A stretch of DNA of 10,308 nucleotides from Bacillota bacterium. GTDB lineage: Bacteria; Bacillota; Clostridia; Oscillospirales; Oscillospiraceae. Of the stretch, positions 6,396 through 10,308 are shown piece after piece. The stretch spans positions 1 through 10,308 of the forward strand of contig JAEWML010000191.1 of NCBI GenBank assembly GCA_023393155.1, given 5' to 3'. The notes beneath the pieces were generated by a model. That model had not been told where the DNA came from. It saw only the letters and a program-made list of their open reading frames with translations, and did no database searches. How positions within the stretch are numbered: position 1 is the stretch's first letter; each line of letters opens with the position of its first letter. The position numbers were made by a program, and so were the translations under genes.

Positions 6396-6441
6396 AAAAA
6401 ACAGCCGGTCCCTGCAAGCAGCGGCGCTTGCAGGGACCGGC
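6396..6441 (-). terminator. Rho-independent terminator of the nitroreductase gene
   Basis: A 16-bp perfect stem (6404-6419 with 6426-6441) and a six-base loop. On the minus strand it is followed, after TG, by TTTTTT (6401-6396). It begins 14 bases past the nitroreductase stop. This closes the exporter-nitroreductase unit and separates it from the panB-TRAP operon. Confidence 0.9.
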
Positions 6442-6454
6442 CGGGAGCGTTCGA

Positions 6455-7318
6455 TTACAGCTTGCAGGAGGCCACGACTCTGTACCCGGAAGGCAGGCCC
6501 AAATCCTTGTCATAGGCGCCCATGGTCCAGGTGCGCTTTCCCAGCGTCTGTTCTGCCACGGCGGCAAAATGCAGCATCACGATTCCAAGATTGAGCTTCT
6601 GCTCGTTTTCATCCGTATAGGCGTCGTCCTTGGAAACCAGAACCACCGCTCCCCCATCCAGCACAAACCCGTAGGGCTGGCGGTTGAGGTAGCTGGGCGC
6701 AAGGCTGGCGGCGTAAAGCGCCTGCCAAAGGGGATGGTCCATATCGCCGATTTCCTCGTCCACTCCGGCCTTGTTGCCCCACTTGCCGGAAAACACCAGA
6801 CTTTCAATTCCCAGCCGGGGCGCGTAAAACTCCCGCTTCACAGCGTCCACCTTGGAATTATTCTGAATGTTGAGGAAGACCCGCTTGGAGGCCTTTTTTT
6901 CAATGCCGAAGGCAACCAGAGCCACCACGCGTCTGCCGGATTCGATTCCCAGCGCGCCTTTAACGGCCTCTCCATCCTTAAAAGTGAGCCAGCAGGTGCC
7001 AAGGCCCAGCTCCGTCATATGCAGAATGATATCCTCCGCAATAAAGCCCGCGTTTTCAGCCATATACTCCGCCTCGTCGGACAAAATCGCAAAATAGTCG
7101 GCGCTTCCGATCATAAAATCGTTGTAGCCCGCCGCACCCTTCAGCTTTTCCCGGGAGTCGGCCCCAAACAGGCGAAGCTCCGTGCCGATGGAGGGATCCA
7201 GCCTTCGGCACTTGCTTTCATAGTACCCGTTTATCTCCGCCAGCGTGGCGTCCGGGACCTTCGTATCCTGAAATTCCCGCACGGATTTGCGGTTTTGAAT
7301 CATTGCGCTGTAATCCAT
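6455..7318 (-). CDS. Nitroreductase-family flavoprotein, double-length TM1586 type
   Basis: A 287-residue cytoplasmic protein of the FMN-dependent nitroreductase fold. NRKSVREF (9-16) corresponds to the RRSxRxF flavin-phosphate motif at the start of the family. AENAGFIAEDIILHMTELGL (87-106) followed by GTCW (107-110) is the helix and GLGtcW segment. LAPSYLNRQPYGF (206-218), normally close behind the RRS motif, occurs here in the second half, and a second helix of the G-x-x-x-x-L type lies at 245-260. The chain therefore looks like two fused half-units, as in the putative TM nitroreductase family. These proteins reduce nitro or quinone-like compounds in vitro; true substrates are mostly unknown. 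AGGAGG sits nine bases before the ATG at 7318. It follows the DMT exporter gene by 187 bases, with its own candidate promoter and a strong terminator. No link to the TRAP module is visible. Confidence 0.88.
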   Translation of the reverse strand: MDYSAMIQNRKSVREFQDTKVPDATLAEINGYYESKCRRLDPSIGTELRLFGADSREKLKGAAGYNDFMIGSADYFAILSDEAEYMAENAGFIAEDIILHMTELGLGTCWLTFKDGEAVKGALGIESGRRVVALVAFGIEKKASKRVFLNIQNNSKVDAVKREFYAPRLGIESLVFSGKWGNKAGVDEEIGDMDHPLWQALYAASLAPSYLNRQPYGFVLDGGAVVLVSKDDAYTDENEQKLNLGIVMLHFAAVAEQTLGKRTWTMGAYDKDLGLPSGYRVVASCKL

Positions 7319-7387
7319 AGTATGATTCCTCCTGTCAAATTTTCGGCCTGCTCTTTCCGGACAATTTCAGGCGTATTTTCTTCCTCC

Positions 7388-7416
7388 AGTATTCACTGAT
7401 TTTGGGAAAAAGTCAA
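7388..7416 (-). promoter_or_regulatory. Candidate promoter of the nitroreductase gene
   Basis: On the minus strand, TTGACT (7411-7416), a 17-base spacer, and AATACT (7388-7393). The -35 is five of six to consensus and the -10 only three of six. It lies about 70 bases before the ATG and suggests expression separate from the upstream exporter gene. Confidence 0.42.
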
Positions 7417-7505
7417 CCGTCAAAATCAATCAATCTGGAAAAACGCATATCCGAATCTCCGCAGGCCGAGGAATCGGGCGGCTCCGGACCATGCACGGGC
7501 AAGAG

Positions 7506-8384
7506 TCAGCTTTTCCCGGCGCCGCCGCCCTGTACCCGATGATACCGGAACACCCAGAAAATTGCTCCGAAAATAATAATTCCGCCCAAAATGGAGCGGC
7601 CCTTCAGCGTCTCCCCAAAGATCCCAAAGCTCAAAAGCGCCGTAAACACAACGCCGGAATACTGGTAAATGCTCACCTCGGAGGCCGGCGCCATCTGATA
7701 GGCATACGTCAGGAAAATCTGCCCCGCAGCCGCAAAAAGACCGATCAGCAGCAGAAGCGCAAGCGTCCACGGCGAGGGAACTTTAAAAGACGGGAACATC
7801 AGGATTCCGGCGGCGGCGGTGCTGAAGGCGGAAAAGTGCAGAATAATTACCGACGGGCTGACGGAGCCTTTGCAATAGGCCAGCAGCGTATAAGCCACGC
7901 CCGCCGCCACCGCCGCCAAAAGGGCGCACAGCAATGGCACAAATTCGCTGTTTTCAAAGGAGGGATTCATGGCGATATACGCACCCAGAAGGCACAGGCT
8001 TACCGAAGCCACCTTCACGCCGGTGATTTTTTCCTTCAGGAAAACACCTGCCAGCAGCGTGACAAACACCGGCGAGGCGCGGTTAAGCATGGCCACGCTG
8101 GTCTGGGGCGCGTTTGCGGCGGCGTAAAAAAACAAAACGATCCCTAAAAATCCGAAAAAGGAGCGGCCCCAAAGCGCGGGCTTTCCCCGCATCTCCCTCA
8201 GCGGATGGGTCCCCGCCTTTTTCACCATAAGCAGCGCCACAAACAGGCTGACAAAATTTCGGAAAAAGGCCTGCTCAAACGTCCCCACACTATCGGCCGT
8301 CAGCTTTACAAACACCTGCATACAGGAAAATGCGCAGGAGGAAAGCAGCATCAGCGCCACCGCCCGCGTCTTTTTTGAATTCAT
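7506..8384 (-). CDS. EamA/DMT-superfamily transporter
   Basis: A 292-residue inner-membrane protein with about ten hydrophobic segments arranged as two EamA repeats (about 8-142 and 152-280). The first repeat has ASPVFVTLLAGVFLKEKIT (103-121) and the second has the equivalent segment containing YSGVVFTALLSFGIFGETL. This P-x-(F/V)-...-l-l-a...f-x-E-x-l pattern is the hallmark of drug/metabolite transporters. Family members export amino acids, nucleobases or other metabolites; substrates cannot be predicted from sequence. The ATG at 8384 follows AGGTG seven bases upstream, with a purine-rich GGAAGGG further up. No convincing promoter lies in the 130 bases between it and the uxaA stop, which contains the uxaA terminator; leaky read-through or a weak promoter is possible. 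The C-terminus is short and basic (YHRVQGGGAGKS). Confidence 0.9.
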   Translation of the reverse strand: MNSKKTRAVALMLLSSCAFSCMQVFVKLTADSVGTFEQAFFRNFVSLFVALLMVKKAGTHPLREMRGKPALWGRSFFGFLGIVLFFYAAANAPQTSVAMLNRASPVFVTLLAGVFLKEKITGVKVASVSLCLLGAYIAMNPSFENSEFVPLLCALLAAVAAGVAYTLLAYCKGSVSPSVIILHFSAFSTAAAGILMFPSFKVPSPWTLALLLLIGLFAAAGQIFLTYAYQMAPASEVSIYQYSGVVFTALLSFGIFGETLKGRSILGGIIIFGAIFWVFRYHRVQGGGAGKS

Positions 8385-8475
8385 GAGGCTTCACCTGCCC
8401 TTCCAAATCACATTCCCGCGTTTTTTCCCAGCCGTAAAGCACCGCGGGGCGGGATGCCCTGCCGCAAACGGGCAT

Positions 8476-8503
8476 AAAAAGAGAGGGCCGCCGGGGCGGC
8501 CCT
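8476..8503 (-). terminator. Rho-independent terminator of the UxaA-family gene
   Basis: Arms AGGGCCGCC (8484-8492) and GGCGGCCCT (8495-8503) form a GC-rich stem. On the minus strand it is followed, after CTC, by TTTTT (8480-8476). The stem starts 11 bases past the stop codon. It separates the aminotransferase-uxaA unit from the exporter gene. Confidence 0.82.
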
Positions 8504-8514
8504 GCCCTTTTATG

Positions 8515-10038
8515 TCAATAGTCGCCGTTGTAGCTTGTGCCATGGGGGGTGGTCCAGCTATAATCGCCCAGCAACTCGGCCTTGGTGAGCTCGCCCCCGG
8601 CCACACGGAGCATCAGCTCATACAGCTCTCCTCCGCTCTCCTGCAACGATTTTTCCCCATAGAGCATGGGTTTTGCGGAATAGTCGATCATGTCGGAAAG
8701 CATCTCGGCGGTACGGGGATTGCCGGTAATTTTGATGGTGGTCATGCAGGCGTTGCCGATGGGGTTGCCCCGCCCGGTGGTGAACAGGCAGATGTGGCAG
8801 CCGCTCATGGCCAGCGTGGTGGTGGCGTAGGCGTCGTTGGCGCCCTGGGCCTGATTGATGCCCCACATGCCGGGCTGGGGGGGCCGCTGGCCGCAGTCCA
8901 GAATGCCCAGCATCCGGCCGTGGCCCTTGGTCTTGAAGCTGCCCAGATTCTTTTCCGTCATGGTGGTCAGGCCCCCGGCCTTGTTGCCGGGCGTGGGGTT
9001 CACCTGAGAGAGGCCCTTGCCGCCTCTGCGGGCGCAGTCCTCGTTAAAGAAGTCGCCAATTTCCATCAGGCGCATTCCCACCTCATAGGAACCTGCGTCC
9101 GTGGGATAGCCCCCCCGCCCGCAGATTTCCACGTTGGTGCCGCCGATGGCGGTGTGAATATCGATGGCCTCTCCGGCGACGGGGTTTGCGGACAGGCCGC
9201 TGGTCCAGTCGGAGCCGCCGTTATAGCCGCTGATGACAAGGCCGCTGAGGGGGCAGGGTTCCCGCTTCTGGGCGGCGGCCTGCGCCTTCAGCTCGTTCAC
9301 GGCCTTGATACCCTCCTTGATGGCGTTGGTGGCGCCGCCGTCGGCTTGCATGCTGATGCTCACCACGGGGCGGCCGGCGGCGCGGATTACGCCCGCCACA
9401 TCCTCGGGGTCGGTCTGCTGGCAACCCAGGGACAAAAGCACCACGCCAAAGGTGTTGGGGTGGGTTCCAGTGGTAATAAAGCCTTCCCGGGTGCGGGCAA
9501 AGCGGTCCGGAAACTCGCCGCAGGCGGCGTCAACGTACGTGGCGGGCACGTCGCAGGCGGCGGCGATGCGCCCCGCTGCGTTGTTGGAGCACTGTACAAG
9601 GGAGATTACCACCACATGGTTGCGGATGCCGAAGGTGCCGTCCTCCCGCTGATAGCCCATAATTGTCTCGGGCAGGTTCAACTCCTCTTTGCTATACAGG
9701 ACCGGAGACGTGTAGTCCAGCGCATCGGGCGCCATGGAGCGGTAATAGGCCCGCCGCTCCCGGTTGATCTCCTCAAAGTCGTCATACACGTTGTGCTCAT
9801 GTACCCAGTCGCCCTTTTTAATGTCGGCGGTGGCAACGCCGATATGCACGCCGTACTTAATAATCTCAGCGCCCTTTTTAATATCGCAGCGGGCAATTTT
9901 ATGCCCCTCCTTGATAAACTCTCCGGCGACAAGCTCCTCGCTGCCCTCAAGGGTCGTCTCCCCCTTCTCAATAGGCTCAACGGCAACCGCCACATTGTCC
10001 TCCGGCTCGATCAGCATAGATTTTTTGTAATTGCTCAT
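8515..10038 (-). CDS. UxaA-family hydrolyase (altronate/galactarate dehydratase-like)
   Basis: A 507-residue two-domain protein, the length of fused UxaA enzymes, which dehydrate aldonic or aldaric acids to 2-keto-3-deoxy acids. The N-terminal SAF domain (about 7-85) carries GHKIA (45-49), IKYGVHIGVA (60-69) and HEHN (80-83). The catalytic domain begins at MGYQREDGTFGIRN (127-140), then THPNTFGVVLLSLGC (192-206), GGSD and ANP (274-286), NPTPGNKAGGLTT (347-359) and FTTGRGNPIGN (419-429). From memory of UxaA, QCGGSD here reads YNGGSD, losing the Cys, and the SETPEIYGAE stretch reads EICGRGGYPTDAG (304-316). Those changes suggest another sugar acid or related hydroxy acid. The ATG at 10038 is chosen because AGGAG (10047-10051) lies eight bases upstream; a 16-codon open extension has no such support. 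It starts 28 bases after a PatB-like gene, so the two are probably co-transcribed. I withhold the uxaA symbol. Confidence 0.9.
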   Translation of the reverse strand: MSNYKKSMLIEPEDNVAVAVEPIEKGETTLEGSEELVAGEFIKEGHKIARCDIKKGAEIIKYGVHIGVATADIKKGDWVHEHNVYDDFEEINRERRAYYRSMAPDALDYTSPVLYSKEELNLPETIMGYQREDGTFGIRNHVVVISLVQCSNNAAGRIAAACDVPATYVDAACGEFPDRFARTREGFITTGTHPNTFGVVLLSLGCQQTDPEDVAGVIRAAGRPVVSISMQADGGATNAIKEGIKAVNELKAQAAAQKREPCPLSGLVISGYNGGSDWTSGLSANPVAGEAIDIHTAIGGTNVEICGRGGYPTDAGSYEVGMRLMEIGDFFNEDCARRGGKGLSQVNPTPGNKAGGLTTMTEKNLGSFKTKGHGRMLGILDCGQRPPQPGMWGINQAQGANDAYATTTLAMSGCHICLFTTGRGNPIGNACMTTIKITGNPRTAEMLSDMIDYSAKPMLYGEKSLQESGGELYELMLRVAGGELTKAELLGDYSWTTPHGTSYNGDY

Positions 10039-10046
10039 GTTTTTAA

Positions 10047-10051
10047 CTCCT
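10047..10051 (-). promoter_or_regulatory. Ribosome binding site fixing the UxaA-family start
   Basis: AGGAG on the minus strand, eight bases before the ATG at 10038. It decides this start over an in-frame upstream ATG/GTG-type extension that would overlap the preceding gene. Confidence 0.75.
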
Positions 10052-10066
10052 AAATATATTACAAAT

Positions 10067-10308
10067 TTAAGGAAACGCGGCGGCAATCTGCCGCATGATG
10101 TTTTCCATCAGCATCCGGGGTGCGGCCAGATTCAGCCGCTCAAAGCCGCTGCCCTCGGGGCCAAAAATATACCCCTCATCCAGCGCCACCTTGGCCTTAT
10201 GAATCATCCGCTCCTCCAGCGTTTTGGGATCAGCCTCCAGCTTTCGGAAATCCAGCCAGGCGAGATAGGTGCCCTCCAGCGGCAGCACCTCCACCCGGCC
10301 CTGCCATG
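10067..10308 (-). CDS. PLP-dependent aminotransferase/C-S lyase, PatB/MalY type (C-terminal part)
   Basis: The last 80 or so residues of a fold-type I PLP enzyme; the frame stays open to the right edge of the window. LPLEGTYLAWLDFR matches the EGTYLxWLDF segment of PatB/MalY cystathionine beta-lyases. ALDEGYIFGPEGSGFERLNLAAPR matches their C-terminal region, in which the Arg of RLN-x-A is the conserved substrate-carboxylate ligand of this fold. PatB-type proteins cleave C-S bonds in cystathionine or related amino acids, and some act as aminotransferases. The PLP lysine is outside the window. It ends 28 bases before the UxaA-family start, so the two probably share a transcript, an unusual pairing of an amino-acid enzyme with a sugar-acid dehydratase. 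Confidence 0.85.
   Translation of the reverse strand, partial: WQGRVEVLPLEGTYLAWLDFRKLEADPKTLEERMIHKAKVALDEGYIFGPEGSGFERLNLAAPRMLMENIMRQIAAAFP

Larger units (their letters stand above)
5989..6401. other. Non-coding region between panB-like and nitroreductase genes
   Basis: This stretch has no credible gene on either strand; short open frames here lack ribosome sites and family resemblance. From right to left it holds the T-run of the nitroreductase terminator, an inverted repeat (6254-6288), a perfect palindrome (6219-6258), a dyad (6148-6171), a candidate promoter (6102-6130) and a leader of about 107 bases. The part at 6095-6175 is strongly AT-rich, as expected of a promoter, while the palindrome is GC-rich. 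Confidence 0.75.

Noticed and set aside
7430..7500. Possible terminator after the DMT exporter gene
   Set aside because: Only a four-base-pair stem with GC-rich imperfect flanks, and the TTTTT run is some distance away; not enough to call.
8383..10053. 556-residue open frame on the plus strand opposite the UxaA-family gene
   Set aside because: It is rich in Gly, His, Ala and Val without family motifs, lacks a ribosome site, and lies antisense to a gene with clear motifs; an effect of GC-rich codon use on the other strand.

Overview
The window is a chromosomal segment in which every gene I can support lies on the minus strand. Moderately high GC, strong Gram-positive-type Shine-Dalgarno sequences (AGGAGG, GGGGGAG), a Gly/Ser-rich lipoprotein linker after an LSGC lipobox, and frequent TTG starts suggest an anaerobic clostridial Firmicute, perhaps Oscillospiraceae. 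That placement is inference from style, not from a marker gene. I see no RNA genes, CRISPR array, insertion sequence or phage gene.

Layout in the direction of transcription (right to left): (1) the 3' end of a PatB/MalY-type PLP enzyme and a full-length UxaA-family dehydratase form one unit, closed by a rho-independent terminator at about 8476-8503; (2) an EamA/DMT exporter, then a double-length TM1586-type nitroreductase with its own candidate promoter and a strong terminator at 6396-6441; (3) a 413-base non-coding stretch holding a perfect 40-bp palindrome, an overlapping second stem, and a 9-6-9 dyad upstream of a candidate promoter; (4) an operon of a PanB-family enzyme followed by the three TRAP transporter subunits in the order dctM-dctP-dctQ; (5) a LysR-type regulator, (6) an SDR oxidoreductase, and (7) the first codons of another gene at the left edge.

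The most interesting unit is 4-6. A PanB-fold enzyme keeps its metal and catalytic residues but has a changed substrate-pocket loop. It has no panC or panD beside it and is translated just upstream of a carboxylate TRAP importer, with a LysR regulator and an NAD(P)-dependent SDR following. This looks like a catabolic module: a carboxylic acid is imported, oxidised by the SDR to a 2-oxoacid, and cleaved by the PanB homologue (the reverse of ketopantoate formation) or by a related aldol reaction. Pantoate or a similar hydroxymethyl acid is one candidate substrate. The parts are visible in the sequence; the pathway is inference.
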